A stretch of 7,766 bases of DNA, from NCBI GenBank assembly GCA_002792495.1, contig PFOK01000146.1, positions 1-7,766 on the forward strand. Direction: 5' to 3'. The stretch is from Candidatus Peregrinibacteria bacterium CG_4_10_14_0_2_um_filter_43_11. Its GTDB lineage: Bacteria; Patescibacteriota; Gracilibacteria; UM-FILTER-43-11. The notes beneath the pieces were generated by a model. That model saw only the letters and a program-made list of their open reading frames with translations. It did no database searches and had not been told where the DNA came from. The position numbers and the translations under genes are program-made. Shown piece by piece: positions 1 through 6,540 of this stretch (the stretch's first letter is position 1; the number at the start of each line of letters is the position of its first letter).

Positions 1-14
1 TCCTTTACTCAGGC

Positions 15-28
15 GAACCCAAGGGTTC
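15..28. repeat. Short inverted repeat (6-bp arms, 2-nt centre)
   Basis: GAACCC at 15-20 and GGGTTC at 23-28 are perfect reverse complements separated by AA. The repeat lies just beyond the tRNA terminator, at the left edge of the window, where no gene can be recognised. It is too short to assign a role. It could be part of a dispersed palindromic repeat or of a structured element continuing outside the window. Confidence 0.4.
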
Positions 29-40
29 TCATCCCAAAGC

Positions 41-77
41 AAAAAACCAATTCACCGTAATCTTGATGAAGGTGAAT
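41..77 (-). terminator. Rho-independent terminator after tRNA-Arg
   Basis: Read on the minus strand, ATTCACC (77-71) pairs with GGTGAAT (56-50) across a 14-nt loop. The stem is followed by TGG and then six T residues (46-41). With one bulged base the stem can be extended by pairing GGT (48-46) with ACC (80-78), which reaches into the tRNA 3' end. The last A of the encoded CCA is thus the first base of the stem, so termination sits directly against the mature tRNA end. It probably ends the whole leftward transcription unit. Confidence 0.75.
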
Positions 78-152
78 GGTGCCCGTGGAGGGATTCGAAC
101 CCCCGACACCTGGTTCCGAAGACCAGTGCTCTATCCACTGAGCTACACGGGC
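77..152 (-). tRNA. tRNA-Arg (anticodon UCG), CCA encoded
   Basis: The minus strand folds into a complete cloverleaf. The acceptor stem is GCCCGTG (152-146) with CACGGGC (87-81). The D arm is GCTC/GAGC with an AGTGGATA loop. The anticodon stem is CTGGT/ACCAG with loop CTTCGGA, giving anticodon TCG, which reads CGA and other CGN arginine codons. The T arm has the usual TTCGAAT loop and one G-U pair in its stem. The discriminator base is A (position 80), followed by a genome-encoded CCA (79-77). The gene lies 140 nt downstream of the secF stop on the same strand and runs straight into an intrinsic terminator, so it may be matured from the secF transcript or have its own weak promoter. Confidence 0.96.
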
Positions 153-196
153 ATATTATAATGACTGTAAAATATAGAAACTTTATCCACTGCCTG

Positions 197-229
197 TCCG
201 ACACATCCGCCTCAGGCGGAAAAGTCGGA
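197..229. repeat. Two-step perfect hairpin between secF and tRNA-Arg
   Basis: On the plus strand TCCGAC (197-202) pairs with GTCGGA (224-229). Inside it TCCGCC (206-211) pairs with GGCGGA (215-220) around a TCA triloop, with a symmetrical 3x3 internal loop (ACA/AAA) between the stems. It is GC-rich compared with the flanking AT-rich spacer. No T run follows on either strand, so it is not a standard intrinsic terminator. Candidate roles are an RNA processing or stability element between the secF message and the tRNA, or a copy of a dispersed GC-rich palindrome. Confidence 0.65.
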
Positions 230-292
230 AGCTCTACACGAACATACAAAAAGAAAACTTATCAGAGCAAAAACAAAAAGTCATTCTCAATA

Positions 293-1207
293 TTAACGAA
301 TCCGTTTTTTCTCTTGCCAAAAAGTGAGCACAGGACTCGCAATAAAAATAGAAGAATACGTTCCCACAATAATTCCGATAATCAAAGCAAAAATAAAATG
401 ATGCAAAGAAGGAGCACCCCAAATGTAAAGCGCAACCAACGGAAACAAAGTAGAAATCGAAGTATTGATAGAACGGGTCATCGTTTGATTTAAACTGATA
501 TCCGCGATATCACCAAATGTGTCATCCCGGGATTGTTTTTTGAGATTCTCACGAATACGGTCAAAAACCACAATGGTATCATGAACTGAAAATCCGATAA
601 TGGTCAAAAGAGCCGTAATGAACAAAGAATCAATTTCGAATCTCATGATCGCGAAGAAGCCAACAGCGATGAGAACATCATGGATCAAAGCGAGGATCGC
701 GCAAAACCCAAACCGCCACGCGCTAACCCTTTTAGGCACATGACGAAATGCGTAAGCGATGTAAAGCACAATGGCGATGAGCGCGACAGCAAGTGCCATC
801 ATGGCTTTTTGTTTTAAAGTAGCACCGATTTTTGGACCAATGGTTGTGAACCGCAGCATTTCAAAATTTCCATACTGTGCGTGAATAGCCTCACGGATTT
901 GAGTCAATTCTTCCTCGGTAAGATCACGCGCGTGAATCAAATAAGTCCCCTCTCCGGTCACCGTGATCTGACTGACTGTTGAAGGCAATACCTGATCAAT
1001 GGTCGCACTCAATTCCTGTGGAACAATAGTGGTAACCGAATCTTCAAATTGATATTCCATCAAAGAACCACCGGTAAAATCAATTCCCCAGTTGAGGATA
1101 TGACCGGTTTCTATCTGATTTCTGACCATGGCACCAAAACCGATTAAAATGATTGCCAAAGAAATGGTGAGCCAAAGCTTTGTATATTTAATAAATTTGA
1201 ATTGCAT
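293..1207 (-). CDS. secF: Protein translocase subunit SecF
   Basis: SecF is the small partner of SecD in the SecDF complex, which uses the proton-motive force to pull exported proteins through SecYEG. The 304-residue length is typical of free-standing SecF. Visible parts are TM1 (about 11-28), the signature GIDFTGG (41-47), the external P1-type domain (about 32-120), and a C-terminal block of five membrane segments (about 135-155, 166-188, 193-213, 250-264, 268-292). The hallmark stretch GFSVHDTIVVFDRIREN lies at 205-221, and the protein ends in a basic tail (KKRIR). The start is the ATG at 1207, which places the basic N-terminus directly before TM1. It begins 25 nt after the gyrB stop, so the two are probably co-transcribed. 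No Shine-Dalgarno sequence precedes it. secD is not adjacent, which is unusual because secD and secF normally sit together or are fused. Confidence 0.96.
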   Translation of the reverse strand: MQFKFIKYTKLWLTISLAIILIGFGAMVRNQIETGHILNWGIDFTGGSLMEYQFEDSVTTIVPQELSATIDQVLPSTVSQITVTGEGTYLIHARDLTEEELTQIREAIHAQYGNFEMLRFTTIGPKIGATLKQKAMMALAVALIAIVLYIAYAFRHVPKRVSAWRFGFCAILALIHDVLIAVGFFAIMRFEIDSLFITALLTIIGFSVHDTIVVFDRIRENLKKQSRDDTFGDIADISLNQTMTRSINTSISTLFPLVALYIWGAPSLHHFIFALIIGIIVGTYSSIFIASPVLTFWQEKKRIR

Positions 1208-1232
1208 TTTGATTGAATTAAATAGGTAATAA

Positions 1233-3293
1233 TTAGATATCGAGATTTTTCACACTCTTAGCGTGAGTTTGAATAAATTTACGACGAGGCAAAACCTCAG
1301 ATCCCATCAGGGTATCAAAAATAGCATCCGCCATTTCCGCATCTTCTAAAGTAACACGCATCATGGTACGACGCTCGGGATCCATGGTCGTCTCCCACAA
1401 CTGATCAGGATTCATCTCACCCAAACCTTTATAACGCTGAATACCAACACGAGTCGCCTTTGGCTTTGATGAATTTTCAGCCTCTTCCTCCGATTCCGCC
1501 ATTCCGCCCTTATCCTCTTCAGAGTCATCAGACTGATCTTCGGATGCTTCATCAATTCCCCATTTTTTCAGAACAGTGAGTTTTTCCTCTTCGGTATAAA
1601 CGTATTCCATTAATTTCCCCTTGGCCAATTTGTAAAGAGGCGGCTGAGCGATATAAATGTACCCCGACTCTATAAGAGGTTTAAAATAACGGAAAAAGAG
1701 TGTCAAAAGCAAAGTACGAATATGCGCTCCATCCACATCGGCATCAGTCATGATCACAATACGATGATAACGCAATCGGGAGATATCAAACGTTTCTCCT
1801 ATCCCCACGCCCATGGCAATGATGAGCGATTTGATTTCGTTATTACCAAGCATTCTATCCAATCGAGCCTGTTCCACATTCAGAATCTTGCCGCGAAGCG
1901 GAAGAATGGCCTGATATTCACGGTTGCGTCCTTGTTTGGCACTACCACCGGCAGAATCGCCCTCCACAATGTAAAGTTCCGAATGCTCCGGATCTCGCGA
2001 GGAGCAATCCGCCAGCTTTCCCGGTAATGTCATTCCTTCAAGAGCCCCTTTTCGGAGCACTGTTTCGCGTGCCGCGCGGGAGGCCAATCGGGCACGAGCC
2101 GCCAACATGGCCTTAGCGATAATAACCCTACCCTCATTGGGGTTTTCCTCCAAATATTCACTCAATGTTTCGTTAAAAACGGTTTCAACCGCCTTGCGTA
2201 CTTCCGGATTACCCAATTTTGCTTTCGTTTGCCCTTCAAACTGAGGATCGGGCAACTTGACGGAAATAACAGCCGTCAGCCCCTCACGAACGTCCTCATT
2301 CGTCATGTTATCGTCTTTTTCTTTCAAAAATCCTTTTGCACGCGCGTAAGCATTCAAAGAGCGAGTGAGCGCCGAACGAAAACCGGTCAAATGCATTCCC
2401 CCTTCAGGAGTGTGAATATTATTCGCGAAAGTGATGATGTTTTCGTTGTAAGTCCCGGTGTATTGAAAAGCGATCTCCATCATTGCCTCAGGCGTATCCC
2501 GCTCAATGTAAAATACCTCACTGGCTCTTTCTTTATTGTGATTCAAGTGATTGACATAAGAACGAATACCTCCCTCAAAATAAAAACTGTATTTATAGGT
2601 GTTCCCGGCGGCCACTTCCCCCTCATGTTTTCCGGAACGGCGATCTTCAAACGAAATAGTGACTCCTTTGGTCAAATAAGCCTGCTGACGTAATCGGGTA
2701 ATAATGGTTGGGCTGTCAAAATCGATAGTTTCAAAAACCTTGGGATCCGGATAAAAGGTGACAGCCGTACCGGTGGATTTTGTTTCCCCGACAACCTCCA
2801 ATGCACGAACGGGAGTTCCATGTTGATATTCCTGACGATAAATTTTCCCATCACGACGCACTTCGGCAATCAATTTAACGGAAAGAGCATTAACGACAGA
2901 AACCCCCACTCCATGAAGACCACCCGACACTTTATAACCGGAACTGTCACCACCAAACTTACCCCCGGCATGCAAGGTAGTCAAAACCGTTTCCAAAGCG
3001 GAAACTCCGGTATCTTTATGTTGATCAACAGGAATTCCACGACCGTTATCAGCAACAGTCAAACTTCCGTCTTCATTGATGGCAATAATGATTTTATCGG
3101 CATGCCCCGCCATAGCCTCATCAATAGAGTTGTCTACAACCTCCCAAATCAAATGATGCAACCCACGTACATCGGTAGTGCCAATGTACATACCGGGACG
3201 CTTACGAACAGGATCAAGCCCCTTAAGTACCTGAATTTGATCGGCGGAATAACTCTGATTTTTCGATTCCTGATCCTTTTTTTCAGAAGACAT
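1233..3293 (-). CDS. gyrB: DNA gyrase subunit B
   Basis: GyrB is the ATPase and TOPRIM subunit of gyrase (A2B2), which introduces negative supercoils. Numbered from the ATG at 3293 (686 aa): GHKL ATPase motifs EVVDNSIDEAMAG (51-63), DNGRGIP (82-88) and GGLHGVGVSVVNALS (124-138); transducer domain to about 385; TOPRIM EGDSAGGSAKQGR (444-456) and the Mg-binding DADVDGAHIR (517-526); then QRYKGLGEM (619-627) and the C-terminal RRKF...VKNLDI. The GyrB-type PLRGKILNVE and QLWETTMDPERR favour gyrase over topoisomerase IV ParE. It is about 40-50 residues longer than the common ~640-aa GyrB, mainly because of an acidic insert at 580-609. The frame is open to an ATG at 3356 (707 aa, stop codon immediately before it). 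I prefer 3293 because the extra 21 residues are not GyrB-like, but neither ATG has a Shine-Dalgarno sequence. secF follows after 25 nt. No dnaA, dnaN, recF or gyrA is adjacent. Confidence 0.96.
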   Translation of the reverse strand: MSSEKKDQESKNQSYSADQIQVLKGLDPVRKRPGMYIGTTDVRGLHHLIWEVVDNSIDEAMAGHADKIIIAINEDGSLTVADNGRGIPVDQHKDTGVSALETVLTTLHAGGKFGGDSSGYKVSGGLHGVGVSVVNALSVKLIAEVRRDGKIYRQEYQHGTPVRALEVVGETKSTGTAVTFYPDPKVFETIDFDSPTIITRLRQQAYLTKGVTISFEDRRSGKHEGEVAAGNTYKYSFYFEGGIRSYVNHLNHNKERASEVFYIERDTPEAMMEIAFQYTGTYNENIITFANNIHTPEGGMHLTGFRSALTRSLNAYARAKGFLKEKDDNMTNEDVREGLTAVISVKLPDPQFEGQTKAKLGNPEVRKAVETVFNETLSEYLEENPNEGRVIIAKAMLAARARLASRAARETVLRKGALEGMTLPGKLADCSSRDPEHSELYIVEGDSAGGSAKQGRNREYQAILPLRGKILNVEQARLDRMLGNNEIKSLIIAMGVGIGETFDISRLRYHRIVIMTDADVDGAHIRTLLLTLFFRYFKPLIESGYIYIAQPPLYKLAKGKLMEYVYTEEEKLTVLKKWGIDEASEDQSDDSEEDKGGMAESEEEAENSSKPKATRVGIQRYKGLGEMNPDQLWETTMDPERRTMMRVTLEDAEMADAIFDTLMGSEVLPRRKFIQTHAKSVKNLDI

Positions 3294-3408
3294 GTGCAAT
3301 TGTATTTTAAATTTTAATGGAGGAGCTTTATTTTCCGTTTTGTGATACAACTCCATTTAAACAACCGGGAATTGAAGTCATACAAACGAACAAAAAAACA
3401 CCTCCGAC

Positions 3409-3437
3409 ATTGTAAAGGAATCTTAAAGTGCCTGCAA
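3409..3437 (-). promoter_or_regulatory. Candidate sigma70-type promoter for gyrB-secF
   Basis: On the minus strand TTGCAG (3437-3432) and TACAAT (3414-3409) are separated by exactly 17 nt. The -10 matches consensus at 5 of 6 positions and the -35 at 3 of 6. Transcription would start near 3402, giving a leader of about 110 nt to the preferred gyrB start or about 45 nt to the upstream ATG at 3356. It lies downstream of the hairpin that ends the FecR-domain gene, which supports gyrB-secF being a separate unit. Confidence 0.55.
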
Positions 3438-3510
3438 GATGTTTATCTCAGGGGGATTCGAGGCGTTTTTTCGCGGCATCCAAATGCTTCATACCAAAAC
3501 AACCGCAGTC

Positions 3511-3543
3511 GCAATTGGCTCTACATGCTAACAAGCCAATTGC
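3511..3543 (-). terminator. 10-bp perfect hairpin after the FecR-domain gene (weak terminator or attenuator)
   Basis: GCAATTGGCT (3511-3520) and AGCCAATTGC (3534-3543) are perfect reverse complements around a 13-nt loop. They begin 17 nt past the stop codon of the FecR-domain gene. A second small palindrome, CTCAT-TT-ATGAG (3544-3555), lies between that stop and the stem. On the minus strand the sequence after the stem is only moderately T-rich (TTGTTTT about 10 nt later), so it is not a classical terminator. The position suggests transcript-end formation or 3'-end protection. It might also be a protein-binding site upstream of gyrB. Confidence 0.45.
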
Positions 3544-3560
3544 CTCATTTATGAGACAAC

Positions 3561-6398
3561 TCACATCTGAACTGAAGAAGAAGCTTGAGCCCCTTCAATG
3601 ATCTGCCGAAATTCCGAAAAAGAGAGACTGTCCAATACACCTGTTTGCCCTTCAATGCTTATGTTTTTAATAAGACTGGATCTTAAATCAACCTCAAAAT
3701 GAAGAATTTGTTCTCCCATCTCAAACCCGTTCACAGCAATGACAGAAAAAGGGAAAGAAGTGGAGATCTGATCAGACTGAAGAGAAATCTCCTGTTTTTT
3801 AAAAACATCAATGACCCACAAAACGATAAGCTTATTAAAATATGGTTCCGGAGAAACTTCTTTTTCAGACAAAAGCGAATGAGTCACCTCAACAAAAATA
3901 TCACGTGCACTGTCATAAACACCATTCACCGTAAAAGGAAGTGTTTTAAGACCCAATTCTTTAAAACTGAATCGATCGGAAGTATCGGCAGGAGCCAAAT
4001 CACTCTGTTTTAAAGAAAACCCGCGCGAAACGAGCTGTTGATAAGCCGATTCAAGAATGAACTTTTGCTGCTGAGCACGATCCATCACCTTCTGAATGGT
4101 AAAAATCAAATCAGCTAAAAAAATGGAAGACGGAAATTCAAGAGAAGAATCATACAAAACAAAATGAGTCACTTTTTTTTGATCCAAATTAAGGTCAAAC
4201 TCCGCTTCATGCCCGGAAACCAAAACCCGACTCACATGAAAATCCGTAAAAACAGAGGTGCTCAAAGGCGTGATCTGATCCGCATTCGTCACATAAACCC
4301 CGGCCTGTTTTAACTGCTCATTCACCAACTGTAAAGCCAGATCACGCGTGGTGGACTGAGCGCGCAACGCTTCATCGTTTTGATTCCCGAATAGATCCAA
4401 AAAGAATGCTGAATCCGCGCCATTTTCAGAGAGTGATGAATACCCCTCGGACAAAACGCGCACCACATCGCCAAGCGCGAAATTCCCATTAAAATAAATC
4501 CCATTCACTTGAATGTTATAAACCGCATCCGCGTTAAAATCATACATACCGTCAAAAACAATCAAAGTTCCATCGGCCGCGTAATCCACAAGGCGAGCGT
4601 TCTTGATCAAAAAGACAGAAGGAAATTCAGGAGTGACCTGAACCGAATTAGAATCGATAACAATACGGGAGGCACCAAAACGCGTGACAATCCGGTCAAC
4701 TCCTATGATAGAATCCCCGGAAGAAAGAAGGGTGTTGTCATCACTCAAAAAGGCCTCAAGATTTTCCGAAAGGGTTTTATCACGGGATTTCCATTCAAGG
4801 TATTCCCGAAATTTAGAAAGATCGATAGCTTCCGCCGCCCCATGCATTTCCCGCTCTGCAAAAGCGATTTTTTCACTGAGCAAATCAGCCTGCTGTAAAA
4901 AAAGATGAAGTGCTGTGTCACTCGCCTTAACGCGATTGTCTGCCAACAACGGATAAACCGGCTCTAAATAAGAGCCTGCCAGTGAATAACGGAAGTGAGC
5001 GATAAATGCAGCATCAAGACGCAATCGTTCTTCTGCCAACGTAAAAAGGGTTTCCTGGGGATGGGGAGAATATTCCAATCGCAAGCGCGTCATGTCTTCC
5101 ATGGGAGTGAGCAGAGATTCGGGAATTTGATCCGCGTAAGCCAATAAAAAGCTGTGATACAGAACCGATTGATTTTCAAATTCATTAAAATCCGAAGCTA
5201 TTTTTGAAGGTGTCCATTGTTTCAGCCACAAATTCGCGTAAACAAGCGCGCCATCAAAAACATGACGATCCATTTCACGACCGACATCATCAAGATAACT
5301 GCGTAAAAACACCACCGGCATCTGCGAAACAAAAACGGATCTTAAATAGCGCTGAACCGAAAAAGCGGATGAATGTGAATCAATCGAGCCAAGTGCATAA
5401 AACATTTCCTGAAAATAATTCCGTAAAAGAAGATCAGGAATCCGTTTTTTAAGAGAATCGATTTCACTCAAAAAAACTTCGGTATCAGAAAAATCAGGAT
5501 CGGCTTTAACATGATTCACCAAATAATTCATTTTGTTCTGAAGACTCAAAAAAACAAAACGGACTTTGGATTCCGGAGTCCAAGCCAAACGATGCGCCAA
5601 CGAAAAATAATAATCACGGAAAAAATAAGAAATACCTGAGGGAACAAAATAATCGACAACACGCTCATCGACAACATATTTTTCACCGGAAGATACCCCA
5701 AAAATAGAGGTCAAATGAAGCTCTTTTTTGAGCTTGGAAACCTGTAATCGCGCGTAGTCTTCAGTCAGCTGGCTGTCGGAAAAAGAAACCTGATGCCGAA
5801 AAGGAATAAAGAAATGAGCCAAATCCGCTTGCTCTCCCCGTAAAGTCAAATCGATTCCGCCCGATACGGCCGCAATCCGACTCATGGCATCGGTGTAAGC
5901 ATAAGAACCCGAAGAATGAACAAAGGTGGTAGCCGCTCGCGGAGTTTCAATGCGAATCGGCAATTGAGCATCCACCAAAACTTCGCCGGAAACCAAAGAA
6001 AAAACCAAACGGGGCGACGGAGAATAAGGCATAAACGCCTGCTCCGTAAAATGATTTTTGGTAAATACAACCGTCGTATCAGAATCAAGACGCATCATCC
6101 CCTCATCGATAAGGATCTGCGCTTCACTCCCCGGACCGGTTTGTATACGGGATCCGGCAAACAAAAGTTGCCCCGAAGAAGCCGGAACAAAATCGGAATC
6201 AAAAAGAGACTGGACTTGCACGGACTGTCCCTCTTCAAAAACCAAGTGAGGAGTGATCGAATTCAATGACTCCACCTGTTTTTGACCATAAAATAAAGCT
6301 GAAAAAAGAGTGATGTTCACCAAAAGCACCACAAGGCTGAAAAGCAGGATCTTTCCGGAAAACCGGGGAGCTTCGTTCATGTCGTACTCAGTTTCCAT
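3561..6398 (-). CDS. Large membrane-anchored FecR-domain protein, function unknown
   Basis: This 945-residue protein has a short cytoplasmic N-terminus, one hydrophobic segment (about 16-38) that looks like an uncleaved signal anchor, and then an extracytoplasmic part. Residues about 75-185 match the FecR fold pattern: LFAGSRIQTGPGSEAQILIDEGMMRLDSD-type strands, then LVSGEVLVDA, IRIETPRAATTFVHSSGSYAY and VSGGIDLTL, where FecR proteins carry their G-x-R-I-x-T-G and GT-x-F-like repeats. Residues about 205-555 look mostly helical. Residues about 565-935 look like several alpha/beta units. No cysteine is present. Classical FecR relays a TonB-receptor signal to an ECF sigma factor, but it is about 320 aa and neither partner is here, so the domain may instead have a structural or surface role. 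The ATG at 6398 fits the promoter; Met7 (6380) is an alternative with a weak GAG before it. The stop is UGA. Domain assignment beyond FecR is inference. Confidence 0.8.
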   Translation of the reverse strand: METEYDMNEAPRFSGKILLFSLVVLLVNITLFSALFYGQKQVESLNSITPHLVFEEGQSVQVQSLFDSDFVPASSGQLLFAGSRIQTGPGSEAQILIDEGMMRLDSDTTVVFTKNHFTEQAFMPYSPSPRLVFSLVSGEVLVDAQLPIRIETPRAATTFVHSSGSYAYTDAMSRIAAVSGGIDLTLRGEQADLAHFFIPFRHQVSFSDSQLTEDYARLQVSKLKKELHLTSIFGVSSGEKYVVDERVVDYFVPSGISYFFRDYYFSLAHRLAWTPESKVRFVFLSLQNKMNYLVNHVKADPDFSDTEVFLSEIDSLKKRIPDLLLRNYFQEMFYALGSIDSHSSAFSVQRYLRSVFVSQMPVVFLRSYLDDVGREMDRHVFDGALVYANLWLKQWTPSKIASDFNEFENQSVLYHSFLLAYADQIPESLLTPMEDMTRLRLEYSPHPQETLFTLAEERLRLDAAFIAHFRYSLAGSYLEPVYPLLADNRVKASDTALHLFLQQADLLSEKIAFAEREMHGAAEAIDLSKFREYLEWKSRDKTLSENLEAFLSDDNTLLSSGDSIIGVDRIVTRFGASRIVIDSNSVQVTPEFPSVFLIKNARLVDYAADGTLIVFDGMYDFNADAVYNIQVNGIYFNGNFALGDVVRVLSEGYSSLSENGADSAFFLDLFGNQNDEALRAQSTTRDLALQLVNEQLKQAGVYVTNADQITPLSTSVFTDFHVSRVLVSGHEAEFDLNLDQKKVTHFVLYDSSLEFPSSIFLADLIFTIQKVMDRAQQQKFILESAYQQLVSRGFSLKQSDLAPADTSDRFSFKELGLKTLPFTVNGVYDSARDIFVEVTHSLLSEKEVSPEPYFNKLIVLWVIDVFKKQEISLQSDQISTSFPFSVIAVNGFEMGEQILHFEVDLRSSLIKNISIEGQTGVLDSLSFSEFRQIIEGAQASSSVQM

Positions 6399-6416
6399 AA
6401 TTAAAGTTATCTTTAA

Positions 6417-6445
6417 ATTATACCAAATTTCGGCTTAAAATTCAA
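6417..6445 (-). promoter_or_regulatory. Extended -10 promoter for the FecR-domain gene
   Basis: On the minus strand TTGAAT (6445-6440) is followed by a 17-nt spacer and a perfect TATAAT (6422-6417). The -10 is preceded by TGG (6425-6423), giving the extended -10 form TGnTATAAT. The expected start of transcription is near 6410, so the leader to the ATG at 6398 would be only about 12 nt. The -35 matches consensus at 4 of 6 positions. It is back to back with the methyltransferase promoter, with 46 nt between the two -35 boxes. Confidence 0.75.
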
Positions 6446-6491
6446 GGGATTAATCGTGAATAACGATGCAACAGGATCACGAGATTTTTAC

Positions 6492-6520
6492 TTGACTAAT
6501 AATTAATATTATTTTAAAAT
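6492..6520 (+). promoter_or_regulatory. Promoter for the methyltransferase gene
   Basis: TTGACT (6492-6497) and TAAAAT (6515-6520) are separated by exactly 17 nt, and each matches consensus at 5 of 6 positions. The spacer carries an AT-rich inverted repeat, AATAAT (6498-6503) with ATTATT (6508-6513), that could be an operator or chance. The predicted start near 6527 leaves a leader of about 14 nt ending in a run of six C residues directly before the ATG. Confidence 0.75.
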
Positions 6521-6540
6521 TATCTTATATTTTGCCCCCC

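Noticed and set aside
155..160. TATAAT on the minus strand just upstream of tRNA-Arg, as its promoter
   Set aside because: It ends only 2 nt before the first tRNA base, so transcription would start inside the tRNA. A further -10-like TATATT (176-171) with CGGACA (200-195) at 18 nt is better placed but too weak to call.
197..229. Hairpin after secF as an intrinsic terminator
   Set aside because: No T run follows the stem on the minus strand (the next bases are CAGGCAGTGG), and the tRNA plus a real terminator lie downstream.
161..493. Plus-strand open frame of 110 codons overlapping the secF 3' end
   Set aside because: It lies mostly antisense to secF and the spacer, has low-complexity Lys/Arg/Asn/Ser composition and shows no family features. 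It is a shadow of the minus-strand gene.
3294..3356. Extended gyrB start at the ATG at 3356 (21 extra residues)
   Set aside because: The frame is open, but the added residues do not resemble a GyrB N-terminus and there is no SD sequence. The ATG at 3293 gives a more typical start. It is not excluded, since neither start has an SD.
6532..6540. TTG at 6532 as the methyltransferase start
   Set aside because: It adds only three residues (M-P-P), lies about 5 nt from the predicted transcript start, and a normal ATG follows at 6541.
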